Made by a program: the position numbers and the translations under genes. Shown here one piece after another: positions 1-5,513 of a stretch of 5,513 nt of DNA; position 1 is the first letter of the stretch, and each line of letters begins with the position of its first letter. Origin of the DNA: Veillonella sp. (lineage in GTDB: Bacteria; Bacillota; Negativicutes; Veillonellales; Veillonellaceae); assembly GCA_022737715.1 (NCBI GenBank), contig JAIITD010000114.1:1-5513 (forward strand), in the 5' to 3' direction. The notes beneath the pieces were generated by a model. That model had not been told where the DNA came from. It ran no database searches and saw only the letters and a list, made by a program, of their open reading frames with translations.

Positions 1-618
1 TGTATGCTTCCTACATTAGCTGTTACTTTAGTATTTTCTGCTGTGGGGATATCCCATTATGATACACAACGATGGCACTCTACATGGCCTTCATCTAAGG
101 CAGGGTATATTCCGACTCCATTACAAACACCTAAGTCTTTACCAGAGCGTGTGAAAGTGGTCTCTTCTGCTGAAGTAATTGAAATAGGTGGAAATCAAAG
201 CTGTTTAGTATTAGATGGTGATAAAGCTACGATTTCAAGGTATGAGGAAATTGTTAAATCTAATGCTTGGTATTCATTTATAAATGGCAGGGACAAAGAT
301 ACTACAGTTGAAGTACTTAATTCGTTTACATATCCAAAAGATAAAAATGTATTATTTAGTGATGTAAGCAATTATTATGAGATTATTACCATTCGACGAC
401 AAAATTGGAAATTATTTCCCTGGTTAATTGATGGTAGACAGAATGTCGGTGATAATCCTAATGAAGATTACTATTATAGTACGCGGATATCGGCTGAGAA
501 ATATATAGTATATGTTGTTTACCATAACTTTGATCAAGACCAGCCGAGAGTCATTTACTTTATGTTTAATCCTGAGCGAACACGGATGATTACTATGGAT
601 ATAGACTTTTATCATTAG
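1..618 (+). CDS. Hypothetical protein, probably membrane-anchored or secreted; 5' end outside the window
   Basis: I do not recognise this family. The reading frame is open from the first base and ends at TAG 616-618. An ATG lies at position 4, but only three bases precede it, so no ribosome binding site can be assessed. From that ATG the protein has 204 residues. It opens with a hydrophobic stretch (about residues 2-16, LPTLAVTLVFSAVGI) without the basic residues that normally precede a signal peptide or anchor, which suggests the real start is upstream. The rest is soluble-looking and rich in Tyr, Asp and Asn, with no Cys-based lipobox and no catalytic motif that I can identify. The C-terminal third alternates aromatic and hydrophobic residues (YIVYVVYHNF, RVIYFMFNP), suggesting beta strands. 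The inferred layout is an N-terminal anchor with an extracytoplasmic beta-rich domain. The downstream promoter separates it from the symporter gene, so they are probably not co-transcribed. That it is a real gene is likely; its function is unknown. Confidence 0.7.
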   Translation, partial: CMLPTLAVTLVFSAVGISHYDTQRWHSTWPSSKAGYIPTPLQTPKSLPERVKVVSSAEVIEIGGNQSCLVLDGDKATISRYEEIVKSNAWYSFINGRDKDTTVEVLNSFTYPKDKNVLFSDVSNYYEIITIRRQNWKLFPWLIDGRQNVGDNPNEDYYYSTRISAEKYIVYVVYHNFDQDQPRVIYFMFNPERTRMITMDIDFYH

Positions 619-646
619 ATTTTGCCAGAGTATATATAATTTGGAA

Positions 647-682
647 CAATACTTGAACATATTAAAATATATTCAAGTATTG
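647..682. repeat. Long AT-rich inverted repeat just upstream of the symporter promoter
   Basis: The arms CAATACTTGAA (647-657) and TTCAAGTATTG (672-682) are perfect 11-base reverse complements. After one mismatch the pairing continues for four more A-T pairs, leaving a four-base loop at 663-666. No run of T follows on either strand, so it would be a poor intrinsic terminator, although it could still help end transcription of the upstream gene. Its right arm ends three bases before the -35 box at 686, which is a natural place for a regulator-binding operator. It could be an operator or a transcript-end hairpin; the sequence does not decide. Confidence 0.6.
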
Positions 683-685
683 TAA

Positions 686-714
686 TTGACAATTTTAAAA
701 CATATCTTTATAAT
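686..714 (+). promoter_or_regulatory. Perfect consensus sigma-A/sigma-70 promoter for the symporter gene
   Basis: TTGACA at 686-691 and TATAAT at 709-714 are separated by exactly 17 bp, an exact match to the housekeeping consensus in both boxes and in spacing. Transcription would start near 721, giving a leader of about 95 nt before the ATG at 816. A fully consensus promoter implies strong initiation. That makes the hairpins downstream in the leader, and the inverted repeat just upstream, plausible places for control. Confidence 0.85.
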
Positions 715-749
715 GGGTTTTGTTGAGAGACTCGGATGTGATTAATTAT

Positions 750-777
750 CCCAGCCCCTAGGGCTGGGGTTTATTTA
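750..777 (+). terminator. Terminator-like GC-rich hairpin inside the symporter leader (possible attenuator)
   Basis: CCCAGCCC (750-757) pairs perfectly with GGGCTGGG (761-768) around a three-base loop, followed by G and the T-rich stretch TTTATTTA. It lies about 30 nt downstream of the predicted start site of the consensus promoter and about 40 nt before the symporter ATG. It would therefore act on transcripts from that promoter before they reach the gene. The T tract is broken by A residues, so termination would probably be partial. The opposite strand lacks a T tract, so the orientation fits plus-strand transcription. It could be a conditional attenuator, the 3' end of a short RNA, or simply a stable leader hairpin. 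Confidence 0.6.
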
Positions 778-779
778 TT

Positions 780-810
780 AGTCTCTAGTAGTTTTATTAG
801 TAGAGAGGTG
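780..810 (+). promoter_or_regulatory. Symporter ribosome binding site with a possible sequestering hairpin
   Basis: The SD core GAGGTG lies at 805-810, five bases before the ATG at 816, and supports that start. TCTCTA (782-787) is the reverse complement of TAGAGA (801-806), so a six-pair hairpin would cover the first two SD bases. The overlapping segment AGTCTCT (780-786) is also the exact complement of AGAGACT (726-732) at the beginning of the leader. The two pairings are mutually exclusive. The base pairing is visible in the sequence, but its regulatory meaning is inference and the helices are short. Confidence 0.45.
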
Positions 811-815
811 TTTTT

Positions 816-2138
816 ATGGCAGACCAAAGTAATAAAAATGTTGATGCCTTAGCGCAAGAGATTACCTTGAAAAGTCGTGGACAAGGTAAATTACGTCAAT
901 TTATTTTATGGATGGGTGCACTCATTATCGGTGCTGTTTTAGGATGGCAACATATTCCTGTTCTTAATGACTTATTTAATTTCATTGCTGCAGTGTTTAC
1001 GCATTTATTCCAGTTTATTGCAATACCTACTGTATCACTAGCAGTTATTACTACATTATCCATGTTGGGGGCAAAAAAAGATACAGGCCGTATCTTTGGT
1101 CATGCTGTAACTTATACATTGTTAACAACAATTTGTGCAGCCGCTGTTGGTCTTGGTTTATTCCTCTGGATTGCGCCAGGTAATTTACCACTTGATGTAA
1201 TCGGTGCTGGTGCAGCGCAAGTACCTGAAAAATTAGGTCACGTAACATATTATGATCATTTCTTATCCGTTATTCCTAACAATATCTTGAAACCGTATTT
1301 AGAAGGTAACGTATTATCCGTTATGTTCATCTCTGCTTCCGTTGGTTTAGCCTTTGCATTCATGCCTCGTACAGAAGGCCGCGAAGCAGTATTGAAAGTG
1401 TTATTCGGTTTACAAGAATTACTCTTCACATTGATTAGAGGCTTACTTTACGTTTTACCAATCGGTATTCTTGCTTTTGCAGGTCAATTATCTGCACAAA
1501 TTGAAGCAGGCGTAATCGTTGGTGCTTTAGGTAAATACACAGCTGTTGTAATCGGCGGTAACTTGATTCAATTCTTTATCGTAATTCCATTGTTCTTATT
1601 ATTCCGTGGTTTAAACCCTATAGATGTATTCCGTAAAATGTCTCCAGCCGTAGCTGTTGCATTGTTTACAAAATCTTCTGCAGCTACATTGCCTGTAACA
1701 TTAGCATCTGCAGAAGACAATTTGAAAGCACATCCTTCTGTAGCGCGTTTTGTATTACCAATTTGTACAACAATTAACATGAATGGTTGCGCAGCTTTCA
1801 TCCTTGTTACATCCTTGTTCGTAATGCAAAATGCAGGCATTGAACTAACAGCTGGCACTATGGTGGCTTGGCTCTTCATCGCTGTTCTTGCAGCCATCGG
1901 TAATGCAGGGGTTCCAATGGGGTGCTATTTCTTAACTTTATCCTTGATGAGCTCCATTGGTGCGCCAATTGGTTTGCTTGGTATTATCTTACCAATCTAC
2001 ACGATTATCGACATGATTGAAACGGCTGAAAACGTTTGGTCCGATGCATCTGTATGTGCGATGGTTGATAATGACTTGAAAGGTACGTTAGACGATCCTG
2101 ACTCTCATGATGACATGCCTCAATTCCAAGGTGCGTAG
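816..2138 (+). CDS. DAACS-family amino acid:cation symporter (GltPh/SstT-like)
   Basis: This 440-residue inner-membrane protein should couple amino acid uptake to Na+ or H+, and its length is normal for the family. DAACS landmarks occur in order: HP1 tip SSAATLP (287-293), TM7 motif NMNG (321-324), HP2 tip AAIGNAGVP (359-367), and TM8 with DMIETAENVWSD (399-410). From memory of GltPh, D399, T403, N406 and D410 match D394, T398, N401 and D405, so the amino-group contact and one Na+ site are kept. The GltPh sodium ligand D312 is N323 here, and R397, which binds the side-chain carboxylate of Asp/Glu, is E402. As I recall, SstT (Ser/Thr:Na+ symporter) also has Glu there, so a neutral amino acid is a better guess than glutamate or aspartate. 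The N-terminus (1-25) is hydrophilic and the tail (about 420-440) acidic. The gene stands alone between its own promoter and terminator. Frequent CGT, GGT and GTA codons suggest good expression. The family is certain; the substrate is not. Confidence 0.95.
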   Translation: MADQSNKNVDALAQEITLKSRGQGKLRQFILWMGALIIGAVLGWQHIPVLNDLFNFIAAVFTHLFQFIAIPTVSLAVITTLSMLGAKKDTGRIFGHAVTYTLLTTICAAAVGLGLFLWIAPGNLPLDVIGAGAAQVPEKLGHVTYYDHFLSVIPNNILKPYLEGNVLSVMFISASVGLAFAFMPRTEGREAVLKVLFGLQELLFTLIRGLLYVLPIGILAFAGQLSAQIEAGVIVGALGKYTAVVIGGNLIQFFIVIPLFLLFRGLNPIDVFRKMSPAVAVALFTKSSAATLPVTLASAEDNLKAHPSVARFVLPICTTINMNGCAAFILVTSLFVMQNAGIELTAGTMVAWLFIAVLAAIGNAGVPMGCYFLTLSLMSSIGAPIGLLGIILPIYTIIDMIETAENVWSDASVCAMVDNDLKGTLDDPDSHDDMPQFQGA

Positions 2139-2165
2139 ACTGTACTTAATAAAAGCATAATATAT

Positions 2166-2205
2166 AAAAATAGGTTACCTCTTGTATGTGAGGTAACCTA
2201 TTTTT
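2166..2205. terminator. Strong intrinsic terminator after the symporter gene
   Basis: TAGGTTACCTC (2171-2181) pairs perfectly with GAGGTAACCTA (2190-2200) around an eight-base loop. Five A residues precede the stem and five T residues follow it, so it can work on both strands. It begins about 30 bp after the symporter stop and separates that gene from the Nudix gene. Confidence 0.92.
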
Positions 2206-2264
2206 GTCTTCAAATAATAAATTATAAATTGTGCCATTTGTACTATTTTCTGGAAAACGATTGT

Positions 2265-2273
2265 TGGTATAAT
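2265..2273 (+). promoter_or_regulatory. Extended -10 promoter of the Nudix gene
   Basis: TGGTATAAT (2265-2273) is a TG-n-TATAAT extended -10 element. The region 17 bp upstream (about 2245-2250) has no good -35 box, which is typical of extended -10 promoters. Transcription would start around 2280, directly in front of the ribosome binding site, giving a leader of only about 13 nt. Confidence 0.65.
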
Positions 2274-2292
2274 TAAGAAAAGGGGGATGACT

Positions 2293-2928
2293 ATGGACAG
2301 ACAATTAAGCGCATATCTAAATGGACGAGAGCCACAAGTGACCACAGATATTGATGTTATAACTGCAGCGGTAGCAGTGCCATTGCTTGCAATTGATGGT
2401 GAGGATCACGTCCTATTTACGGTGCGTAGTCAGACCTTACGTAGACAGCCTGGTGAAATTAGTTTTCCTGGTGGACATTGTGAAAGCACCGATAAAACTG
2501 GAGCTGATGCGGCTATTCGTGAATGCTCGGAAGAATTAGGAATAGATACGGATCAAATTGAATTATTAGGCTCCTTAGATTGTTTAGTATCTGCTATAGG
2601 TGTTAAACTGCATGCTGTAGTTGTACGTTTACACACCGATGAATTTACTCCTAGTCCTGATGAGGTAGGTGAAATCTTTACGGTTCCACTTGCCTATTTA
2701 CTTACTATGGAACCTACTGTGGGGCACTTAGATATCGGTACTAAACCACTACGAGATTTTCCATTTCATTTATTAGAAGGATACCAAATAGACTGGAAAA
2801 TTCGGCAGAATTATTCTGTTTATTTTTATCCCTATAAGCAATATACGATATGGGGATTAACAGGTCGAGTACTCAAAAATTTCTTGGATTTATATCGACA
2901 AGGTAAGACTATAAACAATGAAAGATAA
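2293..2928 (+). CDS. Nudix hydrolase, CoA pyrophosphatase family (NudL/YeaB-like)
   Basis: Members of this family cleave coenzyme A and its derivatives to 4'-phosphopantetheine (or the acyl form) and 3',5'-ADP, using Mg2+ or Mn2+ in the cytoplasm. The 211-residue protein has the CoA-pyrophosphatase signature LR-x-x-PGEISFPGG (49-61), followed by the Nudix box ending RECSEELGI (76-84), with metal-binding Glu 77, 80 and 81. The usual first Glu of the Nudix box is replaced by Asp at 67 with one extra residue before the Arg, as I remember for E. coli NudL, so I regard it as normal for this subfamily. EVGEIFTVPLAYLL (124-137) and the C-terminal IWGLTGRVLKNFL (186-198) are also typical. I start it at ATG 2293 because AGGGGG (2281-2286) stands six bases before it; an in-frame ATG at 2287 directly abuts that SD and would add only two residues. 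It has its own promoter and converges on the DXS-like gene. Confidence 0.93.
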   Translation: MDRQLSAYLNGREPQVTTDIDVITAAVAVPLLAIDGEDHVLFTVRSQTLRRQPGEISFPGGHCESTDKTGADAAIRECSEELGIDTDQIELLGSLDCLVSAIGVKLHAVVVRLHTDEFTPSPDEVGEIFTVPLAYLLTMEPTVGHLDIGTKPLRDFPFHLLEGYQIDWKIRQNYSVYFYPYKQYTIWGLTGRVLKNFLDLYRQGKTINNER

Positions 2929-3031
2929 TGAAATAACTTCATTTGATAAAGAATTGAATAAGTTCCTTCAACCTAAGTGCTTAATACCTGATGGCCTTGG
3001 CAGATGTTATGAAATTATAAATATATACAAG

Positions 3032-3059
3032 AAATGCCCAGTTTTAAACTGGGCATTTT
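3032..3059. terminator. Bidirectional terminator between the Nudix and DXS-like genes
   Basis: AAATGCCCAG (3032-3041) pairs with CTGGGCATTT (3049-3058) around a seven-base loop. Four T residues (3056-3059) lie at the end on the plus strand, and TTTCTT follows on the minus strand. It lies about 100 bp after the Nudix stop and 18 bp after the DXS-like stop, so it can serve both convergent genes. Confidence 0.85.
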
Positions 3060-3076
3060 GTCATATATGTATTGAA

Positions 3077-4831
3077 TTAATGTTGTACGTTTCGTATATC
3101 ATCTAAGATGTGTTCAAAATCTAAGTGATTTTGTTGTAATACATCTTCAGGTTTGTATCGGTCGTAGAATTGTTTGGAAATACCATAGTTTAAGACCTTC
3201 ATGGATGTTTTTCCATAATAGCTAGCAATTTTTTGACCATAGCCACCTTCGAGTTCGCCGTCCTCTAAGGTGATGACGATATGGTGGTCCTTTGTTAATT
3301 CATTCAATGTATCGGTGTCCAAACTAGAAATGCAAAGTGGTTTTACGATGGTTGGTGACATATGTGTTGTCTCACGTATTGCATGACTTAGTTCGACAGC
3401 CTTATGGTAGAAATTACCGACACCTATGATTGCGATTGTGTTACCAGATTGAGTTATGTCATACGATGTGACAGGCTTATCTATTGTATTGGATTGAGCT
3501 GTATCGTTGATTGGTGTTCCTACCGGAATACGGATGGCGATAGGATGATTGTGATGTTCTAATCCATAACGAATGGACGATTCTAATTCCTCTACCGTTG
3601 TAGGTGCTAGGTACATGAGATTTGGCATGTTACCGAGCATTGTAATATCGTTGAACCCAAGATGTGTCATATCCTTGTTACCATAAATGGACGCGCGGTA
3701 TACGAGAATTAGTGCATTGCTATTGTTAATACATAGGTCATTTATGATTTGATCATAGGCGCGTTGTAAAAATGTACTGTAAATCGGTAAAATTGGCGTG
3801 CCTCCGTTGTGTGCAATGCCAGCAAGTAATGTCGTAGCATGCTCTTCCGCAATGCCTACGTCGATGTATTGAGCACCTAATTTTTCTCGTATATCCTTCG
3901 TCAAGCAGAATCCGCCAGGTGTAGCAGCTGTGACGATGCAGGCAGCTTTGTTTTGCTCTAGTGTTTCAATCAGTTGCTTTGCCACAATGGACTCATAGCT
4001 GTTAGTATAGCGTTTTTTTGTTTCCCCTGTGTCGATATCAAAACCGGATGGATTGTGAAAGCCTTCGGGATTTGATATGGCCTTGTCGTAACCGTAGCCT
4101 TTTGTCGTATGGATGTGGAGCACTGTCGGCGTTGTCTCGTCTTTACAGTCTTTTACCGCATGGATTAGGGATGCTAGCGAATTGCCATCGTCGATGTAAT
4201 GATATGAAAAGCCAAGAGCTTTAAAGATATTATTAGGGCTTTCACCATTAGTCTCGCGCAATTGTTGAAGATGAGTATATAACCCGCCGTGGTTTTCAGC
4301 GATGGATTGTTCATTATCATTGATGATAATCAAGCATTGGGATGGTATGGTAGCTAAGTGATTCAATGCTTCATAAGCTTCACCGCCGGATAGGGCACCA
4401 TCACCAATCATAGCGATAATTGGATGTGTTCCGTGCTGTAAATCGCGGCCAATCATAAGACCGCAAGCTAAACTGAGACTTGTGGAAGCATGACCTAAGT
4501 GGAATGCATCATGAGTGCTTTCAGCAGGATTGCTATAACCGGATATGGTATGAAATTTGTCCTTATTTTTAAATCCTTCGTGACGGCCTGTTAAAATCTT
4601 ATGAGCATAACTTTGGTGGGAAATATCAAATATGAATTGAGCATCATCAAGGCCGAATACATGATGCAAAGCAACAATAATGTCAGTGGCTCCTAGGGAG
4701 GAACCAATGTGACCGCCAATGTGTGATGTTCTATGGATGATTAAGTTTCGTATATGTTGTGCGATGACCTCGAGCTCTGCTAGTGAGCAGTCGCGCAAAT
4801 CGCTAGGAATTTGAATGTCTGTCAGTTCCAT
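3077..4831 (-). CDS. DXS-like thiamine diphosphate enzyme (1-deoxy-D-xylulose-5-phosphate synthase family)
   Basis: True DXS condenses pyruvate with glyceraldehyde 3-phosphate to deoxyxylulose 5-phosphate for isoprenoid, thiamine and pyridoxal synthesis. The 584-residue protein has the three family domains: a ThDP-binding N-terminal domain (about 1-270) with GGHIGSSLG (39-47), SHQSYAHKILTGR (71-83), GHASTSLS (113-120), and GDG (143-145) through NDNE (171-174) for ThDP-Mg; a central transketolase-type domain (about 275-440) with catalytic Glu in AEEHA (E329) and YSTFLQRAYDQ (351-361); and a C-terminal transketolase domain. Against E. coli DXS as I remember it, His 49, 80, 299 and 431, Tyr392, Arg398 and Arg420 are kept (His 41, 72, 259, 390, Tyr351, Arg357, Arg379), but Asp427 becomes Lys386. 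The flexible loop after NDNE is about 30 residues shorter, explaining the length below the usual 620. It may be a divergent paralogue rather than the main MEP-pathway DXS. The start is supported by AGGAG (4836-4840), four bases upstream. The family is sure; the exact reaction is not. Confidence 0.9.
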   Translation of the reverse strand: MELTDIQIPSDLRDCSLAELEVIAQHIRNLIIHRTSHIGGHIGSSLGATDIIVALHHVFGLDDAQFIFDISHQSYAHKILTGRHEGFKNKDKFHTISGYSNPAESTHDAFHLGHASTSLSLACGLMIGRDLQHGTHPIIAMIGDGALSGGEAYEALNHLATIPSQCLIIINDNEQSIAENHGGLYTHLQQLRETNGESPNNIFKALGFSYHYIDDGNSLASLIHAVKDCKDETTPTVLHIHTTKGYGYDKAISNPEGFHNPSGFDIDTGETKKRYTNSYESIVAKQLIETLEQNKAACIVTAATPGGFCLTKDIREKLGAQYIDVGIAEEHATTLLAGIAHNGGTPILPIYSTFLQRAYDQIINDLCINNSNALILVYRASIYGNKDMTHLGFNDITMLGNMPNLMYLAPTTVEELESSIRYGLEHHNHPIAIRIPVGTPINDTAQSNTIDKPVTSYDITQSGNTIAIIGVGNFYHKAVELSHAIRETTHMSPTIVKPLCISSLDTDTLNELTKDHHIVITLEDGELEGGYGQKIASYYGKTSMKVLNYGISKQFYDRYKPEDVLQQNHLDFEHILDDIRNVQH

Positions 4832-4997
4832 AGGTCTCCTACATGATCCATACTAATGGATAAATCAATTACAGTTAATGAAATATATAACTCATTAATA
4901 GCTATTATAACATTATAGAGTAAAATTATTTATAAATAAAAAGGTAATTCGATATATTTAGATATATAAATAAGTAATAGCTAACTATATTTGATTA
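4832..4997. other. AT-rich gene-free gap between the DXS-like gene and the metQ fragment
   Basis: This stretch of about 165 bp is very AT-rich and carries stops in the frames that matter, including TGA 4992-4994 in frame with the metQ fragment. It contains the DXS-like SD and possible promoter. I see no signal peptide coding, no plus-strand SD, no transposon end and no clear terminator. Short AT repeats such as GATATATTTAGATATAT (4951-4967) are probably compositional. Confidence 0.6.
4904..4917 (-). promoter_or_regulatory. Candidate -10 elements for the DXS-like gene
   Basis: On the minus strand, two exact TATAAT hexamers occur at 4912-4917 and 4904-4909, about 75-85 bases before the DXS-like start codon. 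No convincing -35 box lies 16-18 bp upstream of either one; only AT-rich sequence is there. In DNA this AT-rich, chance matches are easy, so this is tentative. Confidence 0.35.
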
Positions 4998-5513
4998 GTA
5001 GATGCAAACTTCTTTGCAAACGTACCTTACCAAAATAACTATAATAAAGATCATGGTACAAGTTTTGTAAGCTTTGCACCTGTTCACATCGAACCGTTAG
5101 CTATTTACTCTCAAAAAATTAAAGACTTGAAAGATTTACCGAATGGTGCAAAGGTGGCTATTCCATCTGACCCAACAAATAGTGCACGTGCACTTCTCTT
5201 GTTGCAAAGCGCTGGTCTTGTGACTTTGAAAGACCCAACTGGTTTGACAAATACACCGTTTGACGTAACTAGCAATCCTAAAAATATCCAAATTACAGAA
5301 TTAGAAGCAGCTCAAATTCCTCGTTCTATTCAAGATTTGGATGCAGCAGTTATCAATGCGAACTATGCATTGCCAGCTGGTCTTAATCCTACAAAAGATG
5401 GTTTATTCGTAGAAAAAGCAGATTCTCCATATGCAAACCTTCTTTCTGTAAATCCTGGTGATGAAAATAAACCAGCTATTCAAAAATTAGCGAAAGCATT
5501 ACAATCTCCAGAA
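4998..5513 (+). pseudogene. metQ: 5'-truncated MetQ/NlpA-type methionine-binding lipoprotein fragment; 3' end outside the window
   Basis: Intact MetQ is a lipid-anchored substrate-binding protein that delivers methionine to the MetNI ABC importer. From about base 4998 the frame encodes VDANFFANVPYQNNYNK, then VHIEPLAIYS, AIPSDPTNSARALLLLQ, ITELEAAQIPRSI, AAVINANYAL, AGLNPTKD, DSPYAN and AIQKLAKALQSPE, running open to the window end. These are the conserved blocks of the second half of MetQ in the right order. The signal peptide, lipobox Cys and first lobe (roughly 80-100 residues in intact relatives) are missing. The frame is closed by TGA at 4992-4994, and the visible part has no ATG; its first possible alternative starts (TTG 5127, GTG 5154) lack an SD. 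The codons are clean and expression-like, and no stop or frameshift appears in about 170 codons, so the truncation is recent, or selection or recombination keeps it intact. An assembly join at the break is an alternative. Homology is very sure; pseudogene status is likely. Confidence 0.8.

Noticed and set aside
424..660. 78-codon minus-strand ORF
   Set aside because: It lies almost wholly opposite the 5' hypothetical gene and its low-complexity Ile/Tyr/Asn composition looks like an antisense shadow; no SD-supported start was identified.
721..815. Known riboswitch or T-box in the symporter leader
   Set aside because: The leader of about 95 nt lacks the conserved core of any riboswitch class I can recall and is too short for a T-box; only generic hairpins are visible.
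1051..1248. 65-codon minus-strand ORF inside the symporter gene
   Set aside because: It is antisense to a clear, full-length DAACS gene and has no family features.
1568..1897. 109-codon minus-strand ORF inside the symporter gene
   Set aside because: It is antisense to the conserved HP1/TM7/HP2 coding region; its length follows from the codon bias of the real gene.
4018..4224. 68-codon plus-strand ORF inside the DXS-like gene
   Set aside because: It is antisense to the conserved DXS domain and its Cys/Arg/Leu-rich composition is typical of a shadow frame.
4951..4975. AT-rich repeats near the metQ breakpoint as possible transposon ends or att sites
   Set aside because: The repeats are short AT-only strings expected in such DNA; there is no matching inverted copy, target duplication or integrase/transposase nearby.
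1..5513. A multi-gene defence or mobile system
   Set aside because: The recognisable genes are ordinary transport and metabolic families with their own promoters and terminators; no nuclease, toxin-antitoxin pair, recombinase or CRISPR repeat is seen.

Overview
The window looks like a piece of a low-GC bacterial chromosome. AT-rich intergenic DNA, strong purine-rich Shine-Dalgarno (SD) sites, consensus sigma-A/sigma-70 promoters and the gene families present would suit a Negativicute such as Veillonella. That assignment is inferred from style and gene content, not from a marker gene.

Layout from left to right. (1) Bases 1-618 hold the 3' part of an unrecognised, probably membrane-anchored or secreted protein, running in from outside the window. 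(2) Bases 619-815 are a regulatory region: a long AT-rich inverted repeat, a perfect TTGACA-17 bp-TATAAT promoter, a GC-rich terminator-like hairpin inside the leader, and a possible hairpin touching the ribosome binding site. (3) Bases 816-2138 encode a DAACS-family (GltPh/SstT-like) amino acid:cation symporter, closed by a strong terminator. (4) A Nudix CoA-pyrophosphatase-family gene (start reassigned to 2293) has its own extended -10 promoter. It converges on (5) a 584-residue DXS-like thiamine-diphosphate enzyme on the minus strand, and a bidirectional terminator lies between them. (6) After about 165 bp of AT-rich DNA, a MetQ/NlpA-type methionine-binding lipoprotein coding sequence begins abruptly in mid-domain at about 4998. 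It has no signal peptide, no start codon and an in-frame stop just upstream.

The genes appear to be independent single-gene transcription units rather than one operon. Loose metabolic themes are amino acid uptake (the symporter and the MetQ fragment), CoA turnover (Nudix) and deoxyxylulose phosphate or related acyloin chemistry (DXS-like). I see no evidence that they form one system.

The points most worth a second look are the 5'-truncated but otherwise open metQ; the consensus promoter followed about 30 nt later by a terminator-like hairpin in the symporter leader; active-site changes in the DXS-like enzyme; and replacement of the substrate-carboxylate arginine by glutamate in the symporter. 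I found no tRNA, rRNA, CRISPR array, transposase or recognisable insertion sequence.
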